Of a stretch of DNA of 64,000 bases, positions 35,319-46,540 are shown piece after piece. The notes under the pieces are model-generated. The model ran no database searches. It saw only the letters and a list, made by a program, of their open reading frames with translations, and was not told where the DNA came from. Source of the DNA: Apostichopus japonicus (taxonomy: Eukaryota > Echinodermata > Holothuroidea > Aspidochirotida > Stichopodidae); NCBI RefSeq assembly GCF_037975245.1, contig NC_092562.1, forward strand, positions 12,222,001 through 12,286,000, given 5' to 3'. Positions within the stretch are counted from its first letter, which is position 1, and every line of letters begins with the position of its first letter. Position numbers and translations under genes: made by a program.

Positions 35319-37349
35319 CTGTAACAGAGAAATGTATCATTTATATTAAAAATTGCTCTCATGATATTTCTTATTTCAGATATCTTGACAGTGGTTTGAT
35401 CAACTTATGAATTAATGACTAACAACAGTCATTTTCAAAACAATATTGGTTTTCTGGTTCTGTCCTGAAAGTCTTTGCAGACTAGTTTTACTTATTGCAA
35501 ATCAAGCTCTGATTGAGATATAAGCAGTGAAACAGCTAATATTACTGTTGGTGTATCCTCACCAACACACCCCTTTCTAAGGGAGATGCAATACCCTTTG
35601 ACCACCAAAAGAACATTAGTAATTGTTTTCTTCAGTTTTGTTTCCTTAGTCCACTAAAGGGTCATTAGTAATTGGCAAGATTTTAGCTAAAAGATTACAA
35701 TTTTCTGTTATGGACATTTAAATAACTATTGTGTACATTTTCCACATCAAACATAAATGGTAGTTGTCCTGTAACATGTGGGTTACTATATACAAATCTG
35801 AACAACAGTGGTTTTCTTTTGATCTTTGTTTCCTAAATTTCCAAATTCTCAATTCATGTTTAAGGCATACATTACACAGGGAATAAGTATATACACCCTC
35901 ATATACACTTAAGTCCCTTATTTAATGAATAGTACTTTTTTATTCCACTCTATGCTACTTGCTGTATAAGTTATCATCCCTCACACCAGTATATTAAGAG
36001 TTTAAATGTTTCTATCAGCAGGAAACATGTCAAATTCCACCAGGATTATAATAGAGCATAATTAATTCATGTTTGTTAAATGTTCTCAAATCTGATTGGC
36101 CTGTTGACATCAGCTGACTTTGCATTAACCTATGTATAATGCAAGGTAAACTCAATGGTGGATTAATAGTTCTAAGTTGAAAATAGAAATGGTATCTTTT
36201 TAAGCTTAATCCAGATCCCAGCTTTCTGCCCAAGCTATTTCAGGCAAACAAAGTATGGTATTATAAGCAACAAGCTCCTTAGGTGTTAACAACCCTTGGC
36301 AAAATGATCACCAAACTGAGAAAGCTAGCTTTCAGCATGAAGTATAATAACCATAGGGTGGGTTTAACAACGATAATCTTATTTAAAATGCTGGTATTGA
36401 TGTGAATATAACCGCATTAAGCGGTCACCTAGGAAAAATGGCCTAACGATCCTGGTATGATCCTACGCCTATATCTGTGTGATCAAATGTTCAAGCAATT
36501 GTACTACACAAAAGTTGTTTGTTTTAGAACTTAAATTTCTTGATGGAATTGTTCACAAGAGTATGACCCAAAATTAACTATATAGCTTAGCACAGTATAT
36601 AGTGTACTATACCTAGTACATATCCATTGTACACCAATGCCCTAGTGTAACTTCCTTCTCACTTTGCTATGCTTGGACAAAGGCAAGGTATTCCTTTGCA
36701 TCAGATCGTTATGCTGTATAACTAGTGTTTTTCAATGAATAGTCTAATTATTGTAACATTCTGAGATGAAAATAAACCTTTTATTAGTTCTTTGTATTAA
36801 TGAACAGGTTTTATCAATAGTGTACCGTGCATTTATTGCTGGGCAATGCAGGAACGGTCGGGGTGTATTGCTCAAGCAGTGTAGGCCGAGTGCATCCAGC
36901 TATAGAGTTATATCACTGTTCATGCATTACCATAAGATAAATGCAAGGTAGACTGTTAATTAACCCCTAATTCTTGCAATGATAGCTGTTGTACCCAAAG
37001 CAATACCTTGCAACCAGAAATACCACCATATTGTGTTTTATAATAGCAAACTTCTAGGCAATGACAATGTTACTATGTGTATGACTACTAAAACAAAGAC
37101 AATTGCAACAGTCATAAAACATGGTATTGTTAATTCAGCCCATCACCTGCCTACCTGCAGAGATGTGTAATAGACATTTATGGTCTAATAACATTTGAGA
37201 TATTAACCCAAATCAGGTTAAATTTATTGAGTATAATCACTAAAAGGAGTGCAATTATATACAACAACAAGAAAGTGTTTATTTTGTAAAGGAAAATTTT
37301 GCTGCAAAATTTCTCGCTATTCTTAAGAGTAAATTTACACATTGCTAAT
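35319..37349. other. Gene A intron 10, right-to-left proximal part
   Basis: Long intron between exons 10 and 11. Only short open frames without motifs or splice support (36030-36233 minus, 36766-36951 plus, 36979-37170 plus). Nothing else was seen before the transposon at 37358. Confidence 0.4.
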
Positions 37350-37357
37350 ATATTGAT

Positions 37358-38593
37358 CAGGGGCGGCGATCTGTTTCAAATATTGGGGGGGGGACATTTG
37401 CTTGGATGCAGGCGAATTACTATCAAAGCGGAGCGCCACCACTGGTTGGCGCGCAGTGTACAAGAAAATTTCTGTTTTTGATAGCCCCCAGACCACCGGA
37501 AATGGCTCTTCTCGGGCTTGAAAATGACCAACCAGATGTACGCTTTTGCCTGAGTACCAAGTTTTTCCTACTAGTTTTTTTTTTCATTCATAACCTTTTT
37601 TTCAAGATTGTCACCAGTCACACATCATGTTCGACCTCATCACATCTCATGTGGATCAATGCTTTTGAAGGTAATCCTATATCGTAACGCCCCACAATAC
37701 CCGTCAGCCCCACTTTTCAAGGTTTTAAGCCCATTATTTCTTCAGAATTTGAATAATAAATTCACTTCAAAACTTACCCATAATGTTGCACAAAATTTCA
37801 TCAATGGACAACCAATATAGAAAATCACCCTTCAATCCCTAACAGACTGGTCAAAATTGCACGAGTAGCGGGAAGTATGATGAAGAATGTCGGTGAAGGA
37901 ATTTTCAAAAATTCAGACACAGTTAAATTATTGGAGTACAAATATTAAAACCTCTTATAACGGCTACTATAAAACTTTGATATCATAGAAAATACCCAAA
38001 AAATATGCTCTAGGGGGAGGGCGGTCTCCACCCCCCCCTCCCTTAGGCTATATGCACCTGCGGTTAGAAATCTTGTAGGAAACAGGCCAAATGGAAACCC
38101 AGTGAACCTATATCGATGTAAATCATATGCGTGATTGTACGTACTTACACTCATACACAAGATGCAAACCAAATTTCATTACGGATGCAGTCCGTCTAGC
38201 TATCCATTTCGAGAAAAAAAAAGTAACTACTTTCGGTCATATATAGTAACAAATTGAGACACGGTTAGACAGGCGCCTTGCGAGGAATTTGCCAAGGGAG
38301 GGGCAAAGCTTGTACCTAGACTTTCTAATTGTAGTGCCACCATAAGTTGGCGCGAAGCGCAAAAGAAAATTTTCACCGAAAATGCCTCCCAGATAGCTGG
38401 AAATGGCACTTCCCAGGCCTTGTAAGTTGCATCTAAGCATTTTCTATTTTGAAATTACTAGCGATATCATAAAAAAAATACAAAACATATGCTTAAAAAA
38501 ACTATGCCACCAAATATTGGGGGGATAATAGATACTATATCCCCCCACCTAAAATATTGGGGGGGACATGTCCCCCCATGATCGCCGCCCATG
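37358..38593. mobile_element. Non-autonomous hAT-type element, 1236 bp, in a gene A intron
   Basis: A perfect 8-bp duplication, ATATTGAT, flanks it (37350-37357 and 38594-38601). The ends CAGGGGCGGCGAT and CATGGGCGGCGAT (reverse complement of the right) match at 12 of 13. Two internal direct repeats of about 95-100 bp (37421-37520 and 38321-38420) share the layout AGCGCCACC...GGTTGGCGC, AAGAAAATTT and GGAAATGGC. A related mosaic copy is at 20687-21836. No transposase is encoded. Confidence 0.85.
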
Positions 38594-39158
38594 ATATTGA
38601 TGGTCAGTTATCCTGTATATCTTTTTTTCTTCCAATCACATATGAAATTGCTCATAAAGAAGTATTTTCTGTCTCATAAATAGATGTGAACTCTAATAAA
38701 GCACATAAGCACTAATAAATAACATTAATTCTTTCAGCAAGGAAGATTTACCATGATTATCTAATGATTGATAACTATCTTTGTATGAGAGGAATATTCT
38801 TAAGTTCACATTATAATAGGTTTTAGACTTAGTTGTCTTTTTTTTACATTGAAGTCAGTTATAGTGGCTAATGTAGATGATTCGTTATAAACCAAACTCA
38901 TCTTAACTTATTTCAAGATGGAATTAAAAGAGAATTAGTGGAACCAAACAGCAACTCTTTCTTACACCACAGAGCTCCATGAAGTCTCTACTTAGCATTG
39001 AACAGCATCATAAAGTATGTAGTTGAGACACTCTGTTAAGATTTCTATGGCAACTAATTCTACAGAATTGTCTAAAGCAGCTAGGATATAGAGCAGCAAG
39101 AAGAGTTGCCTCCATGTAACTGATTAAAAGCAGCAGCTATATTTTACAGTAGAATTAC

Positions 39159-39235
39159 CTTGATGTAACTGGCATTGATATAGTCAGACCTAACATCACT
39201 GCCATCTGTATCCAACCTAACTCTTGAATGATCAT
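39159..39235 (-). CDS. Gene A exon 10: D1, DYINASYIK motif
   Basis: 77 bp, phase 1 to 0. With the split tyrosine it reads Y-D-H-S-R-V-R-L, then SDYINASYIK, the most recognisable PTP motif ('NASYI'). Joins exon 9 in frame. Confidence 0.95.
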
Positions 39236-39560
39236 CTTTGTAAAATAATAGAATTAAAAGGTAATCATAACATCATCTGTGGAGTCCAGCAGTAAATTCC
39301 AGCAAAGATTCTTAAAATGATTCCAAAAGATCCACACCTTTCATCCTTATTTTATTGTCACACGAAAAGAGTATTTGTCATTGGAAGGAAACTTCATTTT
39401 TTAAGTCTAATCTTTGGTATTCTTGAGATAATTTTGATAGAATATCATGTAATTGCTTTAAGAGGAAGAAAAACATCACGAACACTCTAGAAATGACAAA
39501 CCTGTCACATGACCTGGTAACATGAAATATAACTCTAATGGAACAAGATGTTAAACTTAC

Positions 39561-39648
39561 ATGGCAAGAGAGCCTTGAAAAAATTCTTTGGTTTATTCTG
39601 TAACTTGACAGCTGCAGTCCAAGGGTGTTGCTGTCCTGTTTTGAGAGC
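39561..39648 (-). CDS. Gene A exon 9: start of D1, degenerate KNRY loop
   Basis: 88 bp, phase 0 to 1. Reads ALKTGQQHPWTAAVKLQNKP, KNFFKALLP. The phosphotyrosine-recognition loop that is N-x-x-K-N-R-Y in active domains is N-K-P-K-N-F-F, losing the arginine and tyrosine. Confidence 0.92.
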
Positions 39649-39782
39649 CTGGTGTAAGAAAATAAAACAAGCTTGATTTCTGAAGCAGTGTAAACCATAG
39701 CAATCAAGAAGACATGACGAAGATAAGTTACCAATTGCAGTGTTCCTTTCTTGCTTGTGAACATAAATGAGAAAGTAACAAT

Positions 39783-39958
39783 ATCGTTAGATCTTGATAT
39801 CTTGGGGCTGGATATTTATGGATTGTTCCTCTAGAGCTATGTTATCTTCACAATCATCAGTTACTCCTGAAATTAATTTTCGGTCCATTGTTTGGTAGAT
39901 CTATTCTAAAAAGAAATCATATTTACAACAAAGCTTCTATGTAATATTCCTCATAGTG
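39783..39958 (-). pseudogene. Degenerate duplicate of the 5' part of exon 8 with an acceptor site
   Basis: This repeats 40551-40725 (the intron end, acceptor and first 80 bp of exon 8) with scattered differences. The AATTTCAG acceptor is intact. Behind it an open frame of 26 codons reads VTDDCEDNIALEEQSINIQP then QDIKI-stop. The motif tyrosine of DYIALK is changed to asparagine. If used as an exon it would end the protein before the PTP domains. Confidence 0.7.
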
Positions 39959-40188
39959 AAGGAAAACACTACAAACAAGTTACAAATCTTTTTAGTTCCG
40001 ATGAAAGGACTTGTATACTGCATGTACACTGTACTGGTTGTAGCAAGAGGTGGGCTTAGTCTGGGGCTGCATGATTGTATTAATATTGCTTGGTAGTAAA
40101 ATTATGTGAGCTGAGTTAAGGTAAGGAGATCCTGAAGTAAGTTATAATGATACTAGAAGGACTTAAAAAAAAAAAAATTAATACTCAC

Positions 40189-40634
40189 CGTATACTGTTG
40201 GACGATTTCACTAATGACCTTTGACCTTTCTCTACCCATGAAAGTCTTATACTCAGTAATTTTCATTGGTCTTGGTGTTATTGGTTTGCTAGCTCCGAGA
40301 GTGTTAATATGAACTCCTGTGTATTCCTCAAACATATCAGGGACTTCATATTCTGTATCATCTTCACTTTGCAGGTCTGGCTGAGGAACGCTTGGTAATT
40401 TACGAGCATCTGTTTCTCCAAGGTTGACATCCTCATACTGGTAGTCGGTCTGTTTCTTAATGCCCTGACGAGGCATAGCCTTGGGTGCTGCATCAGCTGT
40501 TTCTAGGATGGTTCTCTCATACCTTGATACTTGTTTGGGAGCTTCTTTCTCAGTAAGATCTTGATATTTTGGGGCTGGAGTATTTCTGGATTGTTCCTTT
40601 AGAGCTATGTAATCTTCTGGATCATCAGTTACTC
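40189..40634 (-). CDS. Gene A exon 8: tyrosine-rich juxtamembrane segment
   Basis: A long (446-bp) exon, phase 1 to 0, encoding about 149 residues of polar, acidic cytoplasmic sequence between the membrane and D1. Visible tyrosine motifs in order: DYIALK, KYQDL, RYERT, YQYEDV, EYEVP, EEYTGV, EYKTF. Several fit Y-x-x-hydrophobic, and EYEVP fits Y-x-x-P, motifs bound by SH2 domains when phosphorylated. It ends with SKVISEIVQQYT leading into D1. Receptor PTPs of type R2 usually have a shorter segment here. Confidence 0.9.
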
Positions 40635-41063
40635 CTGAAATTAATTTCAGGTGCATTGTTTGGTGGAAGATTTAATCTGAAACATTACATGTTTACAACC
40701 AAGCTTCTATGTATTCCTCATAATGTTTTTCCTCAAATGCTATTAGTAAGAGTGGAACAACTTTATGGTGTATTAAAATGATTTCCTTACCAATAAAAGA
40801 AAAAGGATGCTTGCAGTTGATTTAGAAATCAATACATAGTAATAGAATACCTCAAATATGACACTTGTCATAGTAAGTTCAGAAATCAGGACTACAAGGA
40901 TTTAGAATATCAAATCACATCGCAAAAAGACTCGATTCACAGACACTCAAGAGTGTATTGGTATTCATAGGTGAAGGGTGAACTCTAAAAACCTGATTAA
41001 CATTCATGTTAACATGTTTTAAGTGATAAAGTATTTTCAGATGCTAACAAGGCACATACTCAC

Positions 41064-41131
41064 CAGCATTAACATAATCAACATCTTGTTCATCTACTGG
41101 TTTAGATTCAGTCACACGCTTTCGCCGGATT
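41064..41131 (-). CDS. Gene A exon 7: stop-transfer and YVNA motif
   Basis: 68 bp, phase 2 to 1. Reads IRRKRVTESKPVDEQDVDYV, NA. The basic run directly after the helix (KR|IRRKR) fixes the cytoplasmic side. DYVNAG matches the pY-x-N pattern preferred by Grb2-type SH2 domains. Confidence 0.92.
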
Positions 41132-41793
41132 CTGTGCAAACGATTGTTAGAAAATTGAAAAAAAAGTTGTCCAGCAATTGCATTAAATCAAAAATGAAAA
41201 GGATTGGGAAGATGTAACTTATAATATCCTTCGTTTGATAGTGAATGGGTAGATATAGGCAGGTTTTCCCTGTATTCTGAAAAGGAACTAACATTGTACA
41301 TGCAGGCAGTCCCTTATCCAGCAAAAGAAAACAGAGGTGTTTGTTCCGTGGCATGTTCACTAGCACGACATCAAAGTGGAGGAACCATTATCAACCCAAA
41401 GGTCCGTGAACCATCTTTAAAAGTTTGTGGAAAACTCTTTAGGTTAAATTTCCACCCCCCTCCCCTCCCACCTCTCCCCCCAAGAAAATTAAATAAATGA
41501 TGCTGATCTTTTAGGTTTGCTTCAGATCTTTTAATTAGACATGCTGGATATCCATGCATGTAGTGAGAGGTCATGCTAGATTGTGTACTGAATTGACAGA
41601 CTATCTGAATTGATGCCAAACCTCCCACCACCCTTGGTCCCTACCCAGCAAGCTCACAGTCCCAACCAAAACATTGGTTGAAGCCCAGATCATCCACTTC
41701 AGATCAATCAGGGAAAGAATCAGGCCAAGGATCAGGCAGTTCGTATTTAGCTTTAATACCAAACTTAATATTTAAATATGATGGTCACCTTAC

Positions 41794-41884
41794 CTCTTGA
41801 TTATCACCACCAACAGAATAATGATGAGCAGGACTGGAATCACCAGGGCAACTAGATAAACAGGTGAGGAAGGAGGCTCACTCC
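41794..41884 (-). CDS. Gene A exon 6: transmembrane helix
   Basis: 91 bp, phase 1 to 2. After SEPPSSPVY comes a hydrophobic helix of about 22 residues, LVALVIPVLLIIILLVVII, followed by lysine-arginine. This single span separates the FN3 domains from the cytoplasmic part. Confidence 0.95.
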
Positions 41885-42095
41885 CTTGAATGAAAAGTTA
41901 AAGAAACTTAAGCTTAAAGAATGGCAACTTTTACATGTATAATATAACATTATTTTCTTTTCTTTTTGTCAATGAGTATTGTAAAAGTTCACATTCATTC
42001 ACAAATTAAGACCTATCAAATAGAAACTCTTTTTTTCAACACATTTCATTACATTCCCAAATTAATACTGATCCTTTCTGTATTACCATGGTTAC

Positions 42096-42321
42096 CTGCT
42101 CTAGTCACTAAACTTCCTTCACTCAGAGCACTTTCCTGGTCTGTAGCAACAGTCACTGCAATGTTATAGGTCGTCCCTGGTTCTAGAAGTGACCCATCAA
42201 TTGTAAAACTCTCAGCATTAGGATCTGTGGTTCCAGCCTCTAGTCTGGAAGAAACATCACCCTCTATCTCATAGTAAATAGTAAACTGAGTGATTCCAGT
42301 ACTGCACTGCACCGTTGGTTG
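42096..42321 (-). CDS. Gene A exon 5: second FN3 domain, C-terminal part
   Basis: 226 bp, phase 0 to 1. Reads QPTVQCSTGITQFTIYYEIE and later LLEPGTTYNIAVTVATDQES, then EGSLVTRAG. 'L.PGT.Y...V.V.T' is the classic F-strand and tyrosine corner of fibronectin III. The exon completes the domain begun in exon 4. Confidence 0.9.
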
Positions 42322-42607
42322 CTGTTATTTGTTTAAAATGAAAACACATAATGTGAACTAGCAGTAACTACACTAACATGCTTTAAAAAAAAAAAAACTA
42401 ACAACCATAATTCACTAAATTATTTGTTTGCATGGACAATAAAACCAGCTTTAATTTGTATATACATATATACATATAATTTAAATATCGTTACATTATG
42501 AACAGAAGACTAGGGAAGGATATATTTAATACAGGAAATGAGAAAACCCTTTCTGAACAATTTTCTGGATCCAACTTTATTATTATTTAATAACGGTAGT
42601 CATCTGC

Positions 42608-42620
42608 TGATGATGATGAT

Positions 42621-42671
<51 letters not shown>

Positions 42672-42690
42672 AACGATGACGATGATGATC
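42608..42690. repeat. (GATGAC)n microsatellite
   Basis: About 80 bp of GATGAT passing into a regular GATGAC hexamer array with one interruption (GATAAC). It sits in the intron between exons 4 and 5. Confidence 0.95.
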
Positions 42691-43178
42691 CTCATGGTCG
42701 TCATTATGGTTGTGGTCGTCGACGTCTCTTACAATTTGTAGGACACAAGTTTGACTGATTTGTAGAGGAGACCTCCATGAAAGGTAGTCTATAGTTAGCT
42801 TGAAAAGAAAATATATACAGCAGCATATACAGAAGGAGAGAAACTCCTTCGAAATATTTTAGGATTTTTTGTAGTTAATTAATAGAGGAAAATAAATTTT
42901 AAATATTTTGAGAAATTGTATTCTGGGATTTTTTCTCTGATATTCCTAAGATAAGAGGAGGGAACAATGATCTGTGAGGAGAGGAAAAAAGAATTTAACA
43001 AATGGGAATTATGTATATCAAAAAACTTATGACAGGAAGACTGACAGGATCCAGAACTGAAGATTCTGTGAAGAGTGGCTTCCATAGGTCGCTAGCTCTT
43101 TTGTCGACCTAGGTTGGGAACCAGTAACTAGTTTGTAATTTTAATGAAGACATGTGCATACACATTATACCTATATCA

Positions 43179-44212
43179 AAGGGGTGGAGTTTGCTCGGAC
43201 AATAAACATCTTCCACAAGGAAGGTGGAGTTTGCTTGGACTGTCAAGATTTTTTACAAGAAAGGTCTGCTTGAAAAAAAAATGGAGTTTGCTCAGACTAT
43301 CAAAATCTTGCACAAGAAAGGTCTGCTGAAGAAAGTGGTGGAGTTTGCTCCGAATATAAATGTTTCACAAGAAAAGTCAGCTGATAAGGGGGTGGAGTTT
43401 GCTTGGACAATGAACATCTTTCCCAAGAATGGTCTGCTTAAAAAAAAATGGATTTTGCTCAGACTATCAAGATCTTGCACAAGGTAGGTCTGCTGGAGAA
43501 AGTGGTGGAGTTAATTTGGCCTATGAACATCTTTCACATACAAGGTCTGCTGAAAAAGGGGTGGAGTTTGCTCCGAATATAAATGTTTCACAAGAAAAGT
43601 CAGCTGATAAGGGGGTGGAGTTTGCTTGGACAATGAACATCTTTCACAAGAATGGTCTGCTTAAAAAAAATGGAGTTTGCTCAGACTATCAAGATCTTGC
43701 ACAAGGTAGGTCTGCTGGAGAAAGTGGTGGAGTTAATTTGGCCTACGAACATCTTTCACATACAAGGTCTGCTGAAAAAGGGGTGGAGTTTGCTCCGAAT
43801 ATAAATGTTTCACAAGAAAAGTCAGCTGATAAGGGGGTGGAGTTTGCTTGGACAATGAACATCTTTCACAAGAATGGTCTGCTTAAAAAAAAATGGAGTT
43901 TGCTCAGACTATCAAGATCTTGCACAAGGTAGGTCTGCTGGAGAAAGTGGTGGAGTTAATTTGGCCTAAGAACATCTTTCACATACAAGGTCTGCTGAAA
44001 TGAGATGGAGTTTGCTCCAAATATAAATATGTTTCACAAGGTCCACTGATAAGGGGGTGGAGTTTGCTCTACCAATGAAGATCTTTCACCAGAAAGGTCT
44101 GCTAAAAATCAGGTGGAGTTTGCTAAGACTATCAAGACCTTGCACAAGAAAGGTCTGCTGAAGAAAGTGGAGTTTACTCGGCCTACGAACATCTTTACAA
44201 GGTCCGCTGCAA
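43179..44212 (+). repeat. Minisatellite with higher-order 222-bp unit
   Basis: About 19 monomers of 54-58 bp, each starting near GGTGGAGTTTGCT and ending GGTCTGCTGAAGAA or a variant. In the middle, four monomer types in fixed order form a unit repeated almost exactly at 43449, 43671 and 43894 (periods 222 and 223 bp), while flanking monomers are single and diverged. Open frames through it come from the 222-bp period and have no support as a gene. It lies in a gene A intron, inverted relative to the gene. Confidence 0.92.
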
Positions 44213-44865
44213 AGCCTGTGAGATATATGAACCTATTTCTTTATTTTAAAATTACCATGTGGCAAGTGTGATTAATATTCTATTCAATACACTGCATAGG
44301 TCACTGGCTGTTAATAATGCTACATTGCAGTCTCGGTAATTCAAGTTGTACAAAATGCAACATAAAGTCTTTCCAACTTTAATAGGGTACACATATATAT
44401 TCCTGTACATAATGCACACTGGAAAATGATATATCTGGTGAATATCATATTTCTTTTGCCTTAGGTTATGAGCTGGCAAGTTATTTCTGGTACTGTTAAG
44501 CACACGGCACTTGCCTATTTTAACCCCAGACTTGGCCATCTTTCAATTTTTTTTAAAAAAAAACAGAGCTTATATGTAACTTTACTGGTCCTACACCATG
44601 CTACGTGTTGACAAGAACAGTACACATGGACAATATCAACTTGTAACTTTATCTTTTAGACCAGTTGAATAACAAAAAAGGGGAAAAACAATCTACATAT
44701 TGCAAGAAGAACACTAAGTGTCATCCCCTATTCATGATGAGAATGATAAGGTTTAATTGAAATTAGTCTCCTGTAAAACTTTATCTCCTATATACCTCTC
44801 CCAGAATAGTTTCATTCTGATTAACACCCCTTAATATCAACACACACAGCCAAACATTATCTTAC

Positions 44866-44930
44866 CTGCCATGTCACAGTCACATCATTTGTAGCAGTTA
44901 AAGTTGTTGTGACCATCTGTGGAACAACTT
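44866..44930 (-). CDS. Gene A exon 4: second FN3 domain, N-terminal part
   Basis: 65 bp, phase 1 to 0. Reads VVPQMVTTTLTATNDVTVTW, Q. The 'V.V.W' strand is the conserved tryptophan of FN3. Acceptor CTGTAG, donor GTAAGA. Confidence 0.9.
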
Positions 44931-45227
44931 CTGTAGAAAAAAACATAGGGAAGTCATGTGTCTTTCTCACCTTGAAAGTTACATGTACACGTTAGGGAAC
45001 TACCATCCTCAGTGTACATATAATTGCTACAAGCAGTATTTAAATGGTTGTCTGGATGCTAAATATGGCTAAATTTATCAAAACTAATTGGAATGCATGA
45101 TGAACATATACATATATCCAGATTTTTAGCCTAATTAAAGCATTTCTGTTTGAACTTAATAGTTAAGTCCTTATTGTTGATATTGCAGCAGTGTCATTCA
45201 ACAGAATACTACCTGTAATATACTTAC

Positions 45228-45542
45228 CAATACAGAGTGTCTTGATGGTTACTGCTGGACCTCTGGGTCCCTCTCCACCCTCCCCTTTCCTGACTGCTGC
45301 TACACTGAATGTATAGGTTCTATCTGACTCCAGACTTGATGCTGTATATTCCAATGTTTGGTCAGCCTGGATCCTTGATCCACTCATCCAATCCTGAGAT
45401 GGATCCATCTTGTAGTATGGGATGTAAGCCACCACAGGAGGATCACCAACATCAGTCTCTTCATTCCAGGGTCTCCATGTAATGGTTACTGATGTAGTAG
45501 TCTTGGTTAACTCTGTAGGTGGGTCACTGATGGATGGTAACT
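45228..45542 (-). CDS. Gene A exon 3: first FN3 domain
   Basis: 315 bp, phase 1 to 1, one whole module. Reads LPSISDPPTELTKTTTSVTI, then TWRPWNEETDVGDPPVVAYI and LESDRTYTFSVAAVRKGEGG. The proline-rich start, T-x-T-W strand, Y-x-x-Y strand and 'L.....TY.F.V.AV' tyrosine corner are standard FN3 features. Confidence 0.95.
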
Positions 45543-45904
45543 CTGGAAGGTTATAAGTAAGACACAAGAAATTTACATTATATTTTCAATTCTTATATCT
45601 ATTTACATTAAGAAATATATTCACTATAGGGGTCTCTTATGAATTCTCTCTCTATAGAGTGTGGTCAAAACAATAAGTTGGTATGACTCTATGAGAAGTA
45701 ACAACCCTTGTACCTGTTGATACTTAAAATGTAGCCAAACTTTCCTATTGATATGGCCGGAATGGTGGGTTGTAATCAAAAGATAAAAAGCATTATAGTA
45801 TACATGTAACAAAACATTTGTTTACATGTTAAACAACAGTTTGCTTCGAATTGGTGGCAACTCTGGATACTTGTAAACAGGAGAACATAATTACACTATA
45901 AACG

Positions 45905-46110
45905 TAAAATACACAAAGCCTGTGACATTGATTGCTGTAAGTATAATACTACACCATGAAAAGACACAGAAGAACTGATCATGTTCAGATACACTGACAA
46001 CCTCTGCAACTGTAAGTTACTTCTTTTCTGTTAGCAGTGATAACTGGAATTGTCCAATGTGATATCCTACCACTATCATCTATTGTGTCCTCTGATATTG
46101 ACAATATCAT
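45905..46110 (-). pseudogene. Degenerate duplicate of the 3' half of the Ig exon
   Basis: Matches 46254-46440 over most of its length: shared CACAAAGCCTGT(A/G)ACATTGATTG at the donor end, then AGAAGAACTGATCAT, GTAAGTTACTTCT and TCTGTTAGC. It has small indels that break the frame (near 46005-46025) and no functional donor at the expected position. It lies about 150 bp downstream of the intact exon. Confidence 0.75.
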
Positions 46111-46249
46111 TACAATGTTATGTTCCATTATGCACCCTCTTTATACTCTGTTAACTAGAAACAAATCAAATTCAGATACATTAACCAAAAAGATGGTGAT
46201 ATTATGAGACTTTATGACACATCGCTGAGATTCCACACTATATACTTAC

Positions 46250-46540
46250 TGTACACAAAGCCTGTAACATTGATTGATCCGACTATAGATGCACCCAGCG
46301 ACAGGATACAGAAGAACTGATCATCTTCAGACACACTGATTACTCTGTAAGTTACTTCTCTTCTGTTAGCTGAGATGTCTGGAGCAGTATCTTGTGTTAT
46401 TCCATTATTATCTATTATCTGCTCTGATCTAGACAGTCTGATCTCCAGTCTACTAACAACAGCAGTAAATCCTTCTAAGATACACTTGATCTCAACAGAT
46501 GACTGAGCATTTACCTGAGATAAACTTTCACTCGCAATAT
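46250..46540 (-). CDS. Gene A exon 2: Ig-like domain
   Basis: 291 bp, phase 1 to 1, one whole module. Reads IASESLSQVNAQSSVEIKCI, later NRREVTYRVISVSEDDQFFC, then GSINVTGFVY. Two cysteines (VEIKC and DQFFC) are spaced as in an Ig fold, although the usual Y-x-C is F-F-C. NVT is a potential N-glycosylation site. Confidence 0.85.

Noticed and set aside
42538-42741. Plus-strand frame with an alternating M-T run
   Set aside because: This is the (GATGAC)n microsatellite read in one frame.
43224-43932. Long plus-strand open frames (up to 167 codons) in the minisatellite
   Set aside because: They exist because the 222-bp repeat unit is divisible by three. There is no start context, domain or splice support.
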